Positions 7,251-14,591 of a stretch of DNA of 14,712 nt are shown here, one piece after another. The DNA comes from CAZSSM01 sp964609385. GTDB lineage: Bacteria > Planctomycetota > Planctomycetia > Isosphaerales > Isosphaeraceae. The translations under genes and the position numbers were made by a program. Where the stretch lies: NCBI GenBank assembly GCA_964609385.1, contig CAZSSM010000124.1, positions 1 to 14,712 on the forward strand. Reading direction: 5' to 3'. The notes beneath the pieces are model-generated. The model saw only the letters and a program-made list of their open reading frames with translations. It did no database searches and had not been told where the DNA came from. The first letter of the stretch is position 1; every line of letters begins with the position of its first letter.

Positions 7251-8093
7251 TCATGATTCAACATGCTTTTTGATATGGGCCAATCCGTCGCGGCAGAGTT
7301 GCATTGGGTTGTCGAACTGGTCGCGCCAGACCTTGGTGGCGGCGGCCAGGTCTGGTAGGGCTCGACCGAAAGCCTCGATGGTGTAGTAGCCGTCGTAGCC
7401 GGCCTGCTTGAGCCCGCCGAAGTAGCCGTCCCAGTCGACCTGGCCAGCACCGGGGGTCCCGCGATCGTTTTCCGAGACGTGTGCGTGTACGATCCGAGGG
7501 GCTGAATGGGCGATCGCTTCGGCTTGCGAACGCTCTTCAATGTGCGCGTGGAAGCTATCGTACATCATCTTGACCGATGGATGGTCAACGGCGTCAACGA
7601 ATCGTTTGGTTTGGGCGGCAGTCGTAAGGAAATAGATCTCGAAGCGGTTGAGGTATTCGACGGCCAGTTGAACACCGGCCGCCTTCGCCTTCTCACCAGC
7701 CCGTTGCATGGTCTCGACGCCGCGTCGGAATTCATCCTCAGTCGGCCCCACACCTGAGAACTCGCCGAGTGCCGAGTGGAGAGGACCACAGAGTAACGTT
7801 GCTCCCGAAGCCTGACAGCATTCCAGAACGCGGGACAGGCGTTCGACCGCCGCGTCGCGCACCGATGTCTCAGCCGAGATCGGGTTCGCTTCGGGCGTCA
7901 TGACCGTGACGGCCGTCGCGCCTAGCCCGATCGCTTTGAGCCGATCGCCCAACCGTTGATAGCCGCTGGGGTCGATGTTGAAGATCGGGATCTCGACCCC
8001 GTTGAAGCCGATCGCCTTCAACTCGTCAAGCACCGCATCCTGCTCAGCAGTAACCTCAGACGTCCAGAGCAGCAGGTTCATGCCCGTCTTCAT
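7251..8093 (-). CDS. Ketose 3-epimerase-like sugar isomerase (D-tagatose/D-psicose 3-epimerase family)
   Basis: A 280-residue TIM-barrel protein, the normal length for this family. Predicted metal ligands are Glu146 (in VEYLNRFE), Asp179 (in YDSFH), His205 (in HAHVSENDRG) and Glu240 (in YYTIEAF), plus substrate-contacting Arg211. The gaps between them (33, 26, 35) equal those of the known ligands in D-tagatose 3-epimerase (152, 185, 211, 246), which is strong support for fold and active site. Members interconvert ketoses at C3 with Mn or Co; hydroxypyruvate isomerase and IolE relatives share the fold, so the substrate is open. It lies 75 bases downstream of the Gfo/Idh/MocA gene and just before a terminator, so it is probably the last operon gene. 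The Shine-Dalgarno is weak. Cytosolic: no signal peptide. Confidence 0.85.
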   Translation of the reverse strand: MKTGMNLLLWTSEVTAEQDAVLDELKAIGFNGVEIPIFNIDPSGYQRLGDRLKAIGLGATAVTVMTPEANPISAETSVRDAAVERLSRVLECCQASGATLLCGPLHSALGEFSGVGPTEDEFRRGVETMQRAGEKAKAAGVQLAVEYLNRFEIYFLTTAAQTKRFVDAVDHPSVKMMYDSFHAHIEERSQAEAIAHSAPRIVHAHVSENDRGTPGAGQVDWDGYFGGLKQAGYDGYYTIEAFGRALPDLAAATKVWRDQFDNPMQLCRDGLAHIKKHVES

Positions 8094-8168
8094 CGGAGTT
8101 CTCGCGTTGCTAGGGTCAGGCGGTCAGCGTAATGCACGTCAACGATCTACGTTTACTTTTCTCAGAGT

Positions 8169-9323
8169 TCAGGAGACCTGTTCGACGTTCTTCCAGGCTC
8201 GTTCTTTGGCTGAGTCGAGCACGGCGTCGCAGATCGCCTGGGTCTCCAAGGCGTCGCGGAAGGTCGGCCGGCATGGCTCGCCGGTTTCCAGGCTCTTGAG
8301 AAAATCGGCGACGTGATGGATAAAGCTGTGTTCATAACCAATCTGTAATCCCGGAACCCACCAGCGGTCCATATAGGGCTGATCACCGTCGGTGACGTGG
8401 ATCGATCGCCAGCCGCGGATGATCGAGTCGTCGCGATGGTCAAAGTAATCGAGCCGATGGAGGTCGTGTAAGTCCCACTTGAGCGACGCTTTATCGCCGT
8501 TGACTTCCAAGGTATAGAGCGCCTTGTGGCCACGAGCGTAGCGGGTCGACTCGAACAGGCCGAGCGAGCCGTTTGCGAAGTGGCAGAGGAAGGCGCAGGC
8601 GTCGTCGATGCCGACTTCCTCAACCTTACCGGTGAGGTTGTGCTTGCGCTGTTTGATAAAGGTCTCGGTCATGGCGCAGACGTCGGTGATCGGTCCGTTG
8701 ATCCATGTGGCCGTGTCGATGCAGTGGGCCAGCAAGTCTCCGGTGACACCCGAGCCGGCTGCCTTGACATCGAGCCGCCAGAGTGCTGCACCGCCTTGGG
8801 GTAGGTCCTCGGAGATCGTCCAGTCTTGGAGGAAGTTGGCCCGATAGTGGAAGATCTGGGAGCCGAGCCGACCTTGATCGACCAAATACTTGGCGAGTGT
8901 CACCGCTGGCACGCGTCGGTAGTTGTACCAGACGGTGTTGGCCACGCCCGCCTTCTCAACGGCTGCGACCATGGTCTTGCCCTCGGCAGTGTCCATGGCC
9001 AACGGCTTTTCGCAGAGGATCATCTTGCCGGCCTCGGCGGCGGCGATGGCGATCTCGGCGTGGGTGTTGTTGGGCGTGCAGATGTCGACCGCATCGATGT
9101 CGTCACGGGCCAACAGCGCCTTCCAGTCGGTCTCGATCGAGGCGTAGCCCCAATTATCGGCGAACTCCTGGATCGACGTCTCGTTCCGCGCGCAGGCTGC
9201 CTGCAGGACCGGCCGGTATTGCAGGTCGAAGAACTGGCTGACCTTGCGGTAGGCGTTCGAGTGAGCCCGGCCCATGAAGCCGTAGCCGATCATCCCGATC
9301 CGGAGCGGTTTCTTCTTGGACAT
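8169..9323 (-). CDS. Gfo/Idh/MocA-family NAD(P)-dependent oxidoreductase
   Basis: A 384-residue sugar or cyclitol dehydrogenase of the inositol 2-dehydrogenase/glucose-fructose oxidoreductase family. The N-terminal Rossmann motif is RIGMIGYGFMGRAHSNAY (residues 8-25, GYGFMG at 13-18), then CTPNNTHAE (82-90) and the signature CEKPLAMD (104-111) with the conserved Glu-Lys-Pro. The C-terminal domain has SGVTGDLLAHCIDTATW, whose Asp196 and His200 match the usual catalytic pair region. AGGAG lies about ten bases before the ATG. It sits between two TIM-barrel isomerases with 69- and 75-base gaps, suggesting one transcript and a shared sugar substrate. No Tat signal is seen, unlike many exported planctomycete members, so it should act in the cytosol. 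The substrate is not determinable. Confidence 0.92.
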   Translation of the reverse strand: MSKKKPLRIGMIGYGFMGRAHSNAYRKVSQFFDLQYRPVLQAACARNETSIQEFADNWGYASIETDWKALLARDDIDAVDICTPNNTHAEIAIAAAEAGKMILCEKPLAMDTAEGKTMVAAVEKAGVANTVWYNYRRVPAVTLAKYLVDQGRLGSQIFHYRANFLQDWTISEDLPQGGAALWRLDVKAAGSGVTGDLLAHCIDTATWINGPITDVCAMTETFIKQRKHNLTGKVEEVGIDDACAFLCHFANGSLGLFESTRYARGHKALYTLEVNGDKASLKWDLHDLHRLDYFDHRDDSIIRGWRSIHVTDGDQPYMDRWWVPGLQIGYEHSFIHHVADFLKSLETGEPCRPTFRDALETQAICDAVLDSAKERAWKNVEQVS

Positions 9324-9392
9324 CGCAGTCTGTCTCCTGCTCGCATGTGCTCGTTGTGAATCCGAAGGCGTGACCTTCTCTGGTGGGAGATC

Positions 9393-10457
9393 TCAGGCGT
9401 CCCAGCCGTGTGCGTTGCGGACGGCGATCATCGCCCGGAGGATGTCGTTCCAGGTCTGCTGATCCATCATGACGGCATTGGGGAACATGCAGCCGTCCCA
9501 GCAGATGTGACGGAACGCCTTCGTCGGTTGACCGTCGTCGCCACGCATCCAATAGCCGGCATGCTTGAGGATATTCAAACGGCCGTTGCCGTCGGTGGCA
9601 AGGCAGTGTCGGCCCGTTTTATCGTGGCTGCCGGTGCCGTGGACGGTGCCGTCGTTCTGGGCGACGTGGAAGTCGATCGTCCAGGGGCGGAGGGCGTCGG
9701 CGACCTGCTTGTAGGCGGCATCGAAGGCGTTGGCGTCGGTGTGATCAAAGTCTTCGGGGAGGATCCGGTCCTCCGGCGCATTGGCGCCGAGCGTGTAGAG
9801 CAGCGTGTGCGCCATATCGGCCTGAAACCCGAGGACCTCAGGTTTGTTGACTCGTTCCAACAAGTCGACCATCTTTTTCCAAGAGTGCATGCCGCCCCAG
9901 CAGATTTCCCCTTCGGCGGCGAGTCGCTCGCCATGGTCCCCGGCGATTGAAGCGGCCTGCTTGAACGTCTCAGCGATCCGCGTTTGGTTGCCCTCGGGAT
10001 CCTTGACCCAGTCTTCCGGGCTACTGGCCGAGTCGATCCGGACAACACCGTAGGGCCGCACGCCGATCTCGCGGAGCGTCTTGGCGATTCGGCACCCCTT
10101 CTTGACTTGTTCAAGGAACTTGGTGCGTCCCTCGCCCTCATCCAAGGCAGGCCCTCCACCGGTGGGGGGCCAGACCGGGGCGACGACCGAGCCAACGACG
10201 AGGTTGTGACTTTGGACCTGCTCGGCAAGCGCCTTCAAGTCGTCATTAGTCGCATCAATGTCGACGTGGGGCGCGAAGAGGAACAGGTCGACGCCGTCGA
10301 ATTTGACGCCATCGATCTCCGCATCAGCGGTCAACCTCAACATCGTGTCCAATTCGATCGGCGGCTCACCGCCGTCACCTTTGCCGACCACACCCGGCCA
10401 GGCCGCGTTGTGGAGTTTCGGGGCGGTATGTGTTTCAACTTCAACAGCGGTGCTCAT
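9393..10457 (-). CDS. Xylose-isomerase-like TIM-barrel sugar isomerase/epimerase
   Basis: The 354-residue product has xylose-isomerase-like features: VKFDGVDLFLFAPH near residues 51-64, AAEGEICWGG (180-189), GFQADMAHTLL (210-220), DFHVAQNDGTVHGTG (262-276) and HICWDGCM (317-324). Glu184, Asp214, His264 and a residue in the last segment are plausible metal ligands. It is clearly different from the epimerase downstream, being longer and with a W-D pair at the last ligand site. The ATG at 10457 is chosen because GAGGAG lies six bases before it; the frame also permits a start 30 bases upstream. It is 26 bases from the PH-like gene and 69 bases before the Gfo/Idh/MocA gene. Cytosolic. The exact reaction is unknown. 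Confidence 0.82.
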   Translation of the reverse strand: MSTAVEVETHTAPKLHNAAWPGVVGKGDGGEPPIELDTMLRLTADAEIDGVKFDGVDLFLFAPHVDIDATNDDLKALAEQVQSHNLVVGSVVAPVWPPTGGGPALDEGEGRTKFLEQVKKGCRIAKTLREIGVRPYGVVRIDSASSPEDWVKDPEGNQTRIAETFKQAASIAGDHGERLAAEGEICWGGMHSWKKMVDLLERVNKPEVLGFQADMAHTLLYTLGANAPEDRILPEDFDHTDANAFDAAYKQVADALRPWTIDFHVAQNDGTVHGTGSHDKTGRHCLATDGNGRLNILKHAGYWMRGDDGQPTKAFRHICWDGCMFPNAVMMDQQTWNDILRAMIAVRNAHGWDA

Positions 10458-10483
10458 GTCATGCTCCTCACAGAAGGCTCGGA

Positions 10484-11149
10484 TCACGATTGTGAAACCA
10501 ACGTACCGTGGGCTTCAACGGCCAGCCGGATGATCGCCTCAGCGCGACGGACCTCTCTTACATCGAGAAGAGTCAGCGCCCCGTAGCTTCCTTTTGTCGA
10601 CTCCCCCGCGTTGTAGAGCAATACGTCGCCCATACTCTCCTCAGGCTCGACTCGAGCGATCCGGCTGAAGCTTGTTAGGTCATATGAGTCGACCATGATG
10701 CCAGCCGGGGAAACAGATCGGGTCCAGGTGATCAGATGCGTTGGGCTGAGTGCATAGTATTCACCGATCGGGAGCCATTCTTTGCGTCTTTTTTTACCGA
10801 CCGAAAACGAGAGGACAACGAGTGTTATAACACTAGCTACGATTGATATACTAAAATCAGGCACCGCAATAGTGATAAATAATTCGCTCAGGCGATGGTC
10901 TTCGATCCAGATGGGAGACGAGAATAGGGCAACCGAACCTCCTCCGATCACAAGACACCATGCGAGCGTTATCAGAGGGCCACGAAGGGAGTTCTGTTCT
11001 TTGGGCTCGGGCCCAACGCCCACCCAGAGAATCGGCTCGCCGGGACGTAACTCCTGCTTGAGTCGGATCCGGTAGTCCTCTGGAAGTGCGGCCTCTAAGT
11101 CGCCAGGACTCAACGGGCTGGTTGGGTATTCGGAGAATCGTTCATCCAT
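10484..11149 (-). CDS. Two-TM membrane protein with PH-like C-terminal domain, function unknown
   Basis: The 221-residue product has a soluble N-terminus (1-55) with LRPGEPILWVG (34-44), a pattern common before the first helix of bacterial PH-like membrane proteins. Hydrophobic segments follow at about 57-80 and 90-118, then a basic KKRRK (119-123) suggesting a cytoplasmic tail. The tail (125-205) reads EYYALSPTHLITW ... SFSRIARVEPEESMGDVLLY, like the 'Y-x-L-T-x-x-R ... I ... G-D-I' pattern of bacterial PH domains (weak similarity, inference). The chosen ATG at 11149 overlaps the Uma2 stop by eight bases; a longer frame reaches 11218 but lies inside the Uma2 gene. The DNA for the second hydrophobic segment is more AT-rich than its surroundings. 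Confidence 0.7.
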   Translation of the reverse strand: MDERFSEYPTSPLSPGDLEAALPEDYRIRLKQELRPGEPILWVGVGPEPKEQNSLRGPLITLAWCLVIGGGSVALFSSPIWIEDHRLSELFITIAVPDFSISIVASVITLVVLSFSVGKKRRKEWLPIGEYYALSPTHLITWTRSVSPAGIMVDSYDLTSFSRIARVEPEESMGDVLLYNAGESTKGSYGALTLLDVREVRRAEAIIRLAVEAHGTLVSQS

Positions 11150-11855
11150 TGCCTGAACCCTCGTCCAACGAGTCCACAGACTTGCTCTTGTCCAGTCGGG
11201 GCCGGATCTGCTGGTCAATCCAGGTGGGCAGTTGATCGGTCCATTCCGATCCGGTCATCGTCTCTGAGAGCTTCATCTGGGCGACGATATCTTCAGGCCG
11301 TACTGCGGGGAGAGAGCGACTTGGCGTAATCCGTCGGTACGTCCCATCGGCTTGGAGCTCCCAGAATGCGACGGCCCAGATCAATTGTTGGAAGGTCCAG
11401 ATCTCCGGGACCCCTAGCTGCGACCAGACCTGGAGAGCCCGGGTGAGCGGACTGGTCATCTCTACTTCGATAGCCAGGTCGGGAGGCGGCTGGATACTTA
11501 AGTCGATGTCGGTGCCCCCCTGCATCATCCGGGCGTTTTCACCAACATCGTAAGTCTTGTCGCCCTCGATCCCGCATTGGCGGGACCGATCTCGGAACGT
11601 GGCTGAGGCCGCATTGTCCCAGAGCAGATCATGTGCTCTGGCAACGGACATAAAGAGTTGGGCGAGTCGCTCGCCGAACCGCTCGTGTCGTCGTGGGGTG
11701 ACCACAAGTTCCAGGCTCCCCTGGCAATAGATCAAGCGCGGTTGGGGCCGCTCGCCGAGAGTCTCGGAGAGCGCCACGTATCGACCACACGAGATCTGAT
11801 CCAGGAGCAGTCGCAGGCCGCCATCGACGGCGGGCGTGGCGGTCGTTGTGGCCAT
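11142..11855 (-). CDS. Uma2-family (DUF820) putative nuclease
   Basis: A 237-residue protein of the PD-(D/E)XK-fold Uma2 group, which is much expanded in planctomycetes and cyanobacteria and mostly uncharacterised. Visible signatures: RLIYCQGSLELVVTPRRHE (40-58) with the usual Y-x-x-G-x-L-E, IEGDKTYDVG (96-105), PPDLAIEVEMTS (124-135) with Asp126 and Glu130/Glu132 as candidate metal ligands, and LGVPEIW (147-153). The usual catalytic Lys is not obvious, which is common in this group. AGAGGTG precedes the ATG by about eight bases, a good site. The stop overlaps the PH-like gene. The cupin gene ends 132 bases upstream; a TATAAA (minus, 11972-11967) in that gap may be a -10 but has no good -35. 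No role is assigned. Confidence 0.85.
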   Translation of the reverse strand: MATTTATPAVDGGLRLLLDQISCGRYVALSETLGERPQPRLIYCQGSLELVVTPRRHERFGERLAQLFMSVARAHDLLWDNAASATFRDRSRQCGIEGDKTYDVGENARMMQGGTDIDLSIQPPPDLAIEVEMTSPLTRALQVWSQLGVPEIWTFQQLIWAVAFWELQADGTYRRITPSRSLPAVRPEDIVAQMKLSETMTGSEWTDQLPTWIDQQIRPRLDKSKSVDSLDEGSGNG

Positions 11856-11987
11856 CGGGAGGCACCTCTGAAGGATGCGTTCGAGTGCGGTGAGGTGTTC
11901 AGATAGGGGCGACTCGGCCGACCTGTCGACGGGTTGCGTGCGGAGCTGAGACGGGTCGACCGAGACTTTATATCAGAACAGCTTCAA

Positions 11988-13223
11988 TCAAGCCGACTTA
12001 TGGGCACCGACAGCCGGGAGATCGCTGTGGACGTCGGGTCCGAAGTAGCGGAGGCTGACGAACGGCTCGGCGCCGGTGTTGGTGAAGGTGACACCCTCGC
12101 CGGCTCGCTTGGCGGTGACGAAGACTTCGTCCTGAGTCACCTCACCAATCCGGATGAAGACCGGACAATCGACGGCCAGCTTGCCGATGGTGCCCGACCC
12201 CTGGACGACGATCAAACCGTAAGCGCCGGGATCCTTGATCGTGCACGAGGCTCCCGGTTGGAGCGTCAGTTCGCAGGCGCTGAAGAGCTGCTGACCGTTG
12301 ACAGTCCCGTAAACGATCCATTTGTCGATGTGTCCGGCCTCATCGCCGCCGGTCCGTCCGAACGGCTCGAGGTAGTGGTTCGCCTTGAAGTTGGGGTCGA
12401 CGTTCTGGTCCCAATCGAGTTGTTCGACGAGGTAATCCAGATCCTGATGCTTGTCGGCCGGGACGTCCTTAACAAGCAAGTCCCAAGGGACGCGACGTCC
12501 TTCGACCATCGACTGATACATCCCGAAGACGTCCGAGCCCCACTGAGGCTCGTAGGTCACCAGCGAGCCTGGCGCATGAAGCACGCAAGGCGGCACCAGC
12601 CAGCCGGTGCCGGGCTGAAGTCGGTAGGCTTTGGACAGGTCGAGGATTCCATTGTCGCCATCGTTCCAACGTTCCAGGCAGCCGCGGACCTCCTCCTTGG
12701 TCGTGCCCGGCTCCAGGCCGAAGAAGGTGTAGGGGAAGTTGTTTCCGGTCCAGTTGAGCTGCGGCGGGAAATAGTAGCTCTCCGGCTTGCCCTCTTGGTT
12801 GACCAGTTTGGCCTGCTCCTGGGACTGGTGCATGTGGTGCGGAATCGGGCCGAGGTTATCGAAGAACTTGCTGTAGACCGGCCAACGTCCGTAGGTGTCC
12901 CAGAGCGATGGGCCGATCATCTCCGGCCCGAACGCGGCGATCGCGTCGCGGAGTGTGAACCGATCGCCGTTGGATACGACGTAGCTGAGCCCTTCGTCAG
13001 GCGGGGCACCCTCGTTGGCCGCCGGGGTCGTCGAGGCGAACCAACGCTCGTCGATCCCGCCCCGGTGGGTCCCGAGAGCGTAGAGGTCCTGCTTTGCCAG
13101 TTTGAGCCGGCCGCCGGGCATCAAGAACGAACGCGGGACCCACGTCGGGGCCAACCGCACGATCCCCTCGCCGGCGTCGAGCGCCGAGCGAATCACCTGG
13201 GGCGAAGCGTTCCCATCACTCAT
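11988..13223 (-). CDS. Mannose-6-phosphate isomerase-like double-cupin protein
   Basis: A 411-residue protein resembling class I phosphomannose isomerase and its many cupin relatives. Candidate metal site: His130 and His132 in PHHMHQSQEQ, Glu148 in GKPESYYFPP, and His216 in VPPCVLHAPGS; this H-x-H ... E ... H order matches PMI. A second cupin-like half (about 310-395) holds FSACELTLQPGASCTI and GLIVVQGSGTIGKL, a typical cupin turn, without an obvious second metal set. Relatives isomerise hexose phosphates, but many of this type have no tested substrate, so the reaction is inferred. GGAGAG lies about eight bases before the ATG. It is the first gene of the minus-strand sugar run and has a 263-base upstream gap holding a promoter candidate and palindromes. 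Confidence 0.75.
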   Translation of the reverse strand: MSDGNASPQVIRSALDAGEGIVRLAPTWVPRSFLMPGGRLKLAKQDLYALGTHRGGIDERWFASTTPAANEGAPPDEGLSYVVSNGDRFTLRDAIAAFGPEMIGPSLWDTYGRWPVYSKFFDNLGPIPHHMHQSQEQAKLVNQEGKPESYYFPPQLNWTGNNFPYTFFGLEPGTTKEEVRGCLERWNDGDNGILDLSKAYRLQPGTGWLVPPCVLHAPGSLVTYEPQWGSDVFGMYQSMVEGRRVPWDLLVKDVPADKHQDLDYLVEQLDWDQNVDPNFKANHYLEPFGRTGGDEAGHIDKWIVYGTVNGQQLFSACELTLQPGASCTIKDPGAYGLIVVQGSGTIGKLAVDCPVFIRIGEVTQDEVFVTAKRAGEGVTFTNTGAEPFVSLRYFGPDVHSDLPAVGAHKSA

Positions 13224-13344
13224 CCCAACTCTCTCCAGACTTGCGGGACTCTCGGCCGGGGAGGGACTGTCCGGACCATCTCTCCGCGCCGGACGACCGA
13301 TCGATCCCTAAGGGAGGATCGCACACAACCTCATCGGTGGCCCG

Positions 13345-13360
13345 GCATCCCCATGGATGC
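13345..13360. repeat. Perfect inverted repeat in the cupin leader
   Basis: GCATCC (13345-13350), a four-base loop, and GGATGC (13355-13360) form a perfect six-base-pair hairpin in the presumed leader of the cupin mRNA. No T-run follows on either strand, so it is not an intrinsic terminator. It could be a protein site or RNA structure, or chance. Confidence 0.45.
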
Positions 13361-13413
13361 GCGAAGAATTTATGATCGTTTGTACGTCCGCCCACCCGCC
13401 GACGCAAGCAAAT

Positions 13414-13429
13414 TCGGGTCCCGACCCGA
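13414..13429. repeat. Palindrome, possible operator downstream of the cupin -10
   Basis: TCGGGTC (13414-13420) and GACCCGA (13423-13429) are perfect inverted arms separated by two bases. The two-base gap is too tight for a good RNA hairpin loop but suits a dimeric DNA-binding repressor. It lies about 12-27 bases after the predicted transcription start for the cupin gene, a common operator position. No binding protein is identified. Confidence 0.45.
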
Positions 13430-13447
13430 TGTCCTGGGAACTATCAG

Positions 13448-13453
13448 ATTATA
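13448..13453 (-). promoter_or_regulatory. Candidate -10 element of the cupin/sugar gene run
   Basis: A perfect TATAAT on the minus strand (13453-13448) lies in a roughly 45-base AT-rich block (13443-13490). The -35 position has no close match; AATACA at a 16-base spacing agrees at three of six positions. If used, transcription starts near 13441 and the cupin leader is about 218 bases. The block begins at the end of tssA, so part of its AT content could instead serve tssA termination. Confidence 0.4.
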
Positions 13454-13486
13454 AATGATACGATATATTTGTATTTACTAAAAATA

Positions 13487-14542
13487 TCAATAATCATCGT
13501 CGTCAGGCTTGGGAAGTCCTAGCTCGCGTCGCATTTGTAGGAGGATGTCGTCATCGCGGATCAGCTCACGGATCAGGTCGGGGAAGGTCATCTTGCCGAG
13601 CGTGACGGCCTTTTCGATGAGGTAGGGGATCGGGCTATGCGGTTCGAGCCGCTTGAGCAGTTGGGCCGCCTCGGCGAGTTGACGATAGGCCTGGTCGCGC
13701 GACTCGATCTGTTTCGAACCGCCGGTGGAAGCTTTCCGCTCGCCGCCGTTGGGTGGAGGATCACCATTCACCACATCGGGGTCCGAGTCTCCGAGGACGG
13801 TGTTCGCGACGTTCCCGATGACGATCTGAGAATCCTCGAGGGCTTTGCTGACGTTTACAAAGCTCGGCGCATCCGATCCCATCCGATTCCGACAAGCCGA
13901 AAACAGGTCATTCAACGAGGCCATTGCCGCATCAGAATCGGCCTTGAGTGTCATGACTGATTCCGATTCGAGTTGACCGACAGCACGGTCGAAGGCGGCG
14001 GCCACGTCCGACTCGCCGTCGGTCATCTGTTCCCAGACGAGCCGGCTCACCGGACCCTCGTCGGTCTGGACGATCGGGATCTGCCGGATCGTGACTGGGA
14101 ACCGAATCCCCTTCGCCGATTCATCGATCCCGCTCAACAGGTCGACCCGGATCGTGTCTTCGTCGTCTTCCAGTTCGGGATGTATCCGATCCCAAGCCTG
14201 ATCGAGCAGGGCGGCCAGCAGCGTCAGGCCGTCTCGGAGGCCTGCGAATCCATGTAGCTTTGTCAGGGCTTCCGTCAAACTAATGGCCACACGGAGGTCT
14301 TTCGAGCGGGTTGTCAACACCTCCTCAGCGAGCTTGATGACTCCCGGCCAATTGGCCCGCTTCTCCTCCTCCCCTGGGAGCGCCTGGATGTCGCGATCCC
14401 TTGGGGATGACATGGGCTTCACCTCACGGCGAAGCTCGCGGAGTTCGTCCATGGCCGCGTAAGTGTCGGCGGTCCCGGCCGGATCGTCCCCAGGGATCGG
14501 CGCCAGGAGTGCCTCGATATCGATCTGCGACGGCGTGCTCAT
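13487..14542 (-). CDS. tssA: Type VI secretion protein TssA (ImpA-type)
   Basis: TssA caps or primes assembly of the T6SS baseplate and contractile sheath in the cytoplasm. The 351-residue product has the ImpA N-terminal signature IDIEALLAPIPGDDPAG (residues 7-23) and DELRELRREVKP (32-43), a helical middle, and a Pro/Gly/Lys-rich linker (about 258-280). A C-terminal segment follows with RDQAYRQLAEAAQLLKRLEP (282-301) and HSPIPYLIEKAV (302-313), the usual 'R-x-x-A-Y-x-x-L ... EPHSP-x-P-Y-L-I' ending of short TssA proteins. GGAGGA seven bases before the ATG is the best ribosome binding site in the window. It is separated from the cupin gene by 263 bases and belongs to another unit extending to the right. 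The acidic C-terminal tail DDDDY is notable. Confidence 0.92.
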   Translation of the reverse strand: MSTPSQIDIEALLAPIPGDDPAGTADTYAAMDELRELRREVKPMSSPRDRDIQALPGEEEKRANWPGVIKLAEEVLTTRSKDLRVAISLTEALTKLHGFAGLRDGLTLLAALLDQAWDRIHPELEDDEDTIRVDLLSGIDESAKGIRFPVTIRQIPIVQTDEGPVSRLVWEQMTDGESDVAAAFDRAVGQLESESVMTLKADSDAAMASLNDLFSACRNRMGSDAPSFVNVSKALEDSQIVIGNVANTVLGDSDPDVVNGDPPPNGGERKASTGGSKQIESRDQAYRQLAEAAQLLKRLEPHSPIPYLIEKAVTLGKMTFPDLIRELIRDDDILLQMRRELGLPKPDDDDY

Positions 14543-14557
14543 CTACCCGTCCTCCGA

Positions 14558-14591
14558 CCAAAGACCGTGCGGTCGACGGTCTCGGTCTTGG
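14558..14591. repeat. Nested inverted repeat in the tssA leader
   Basis: GACCGT (14563-14568) and ACGGTC (14576-14581) form a perfect inner stem with a seven-base loop. An alternative outer stem pairs CCAAAGACC (14558-14566) with GGTCTTGG (14584-14591) with one bulged base. On the minus strand it lies 16-50 bases before the tssA start, just upstream of its ribosome binding site. No T-run follows, so termination is unlikely; an RNA structure affecting translation or an operator is possible. Confidence 0.45.

Noticed and set aside
13310..13360. Short repeated motifs as a possible riboswitch in the cupin leader
   Set aside because: Only isolated six-base hairpins are visible. No known riboswitch core was recognised.
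11934..13454. Plus-strand 506-residue open frame
   Set aside because: It is antisense to the cupin gene, which has clear homology, metal ligands and a ribosome binding site. The plus-strand product is rich in Val/Asp/Arg repeats typical of a high-GC shadow frame.
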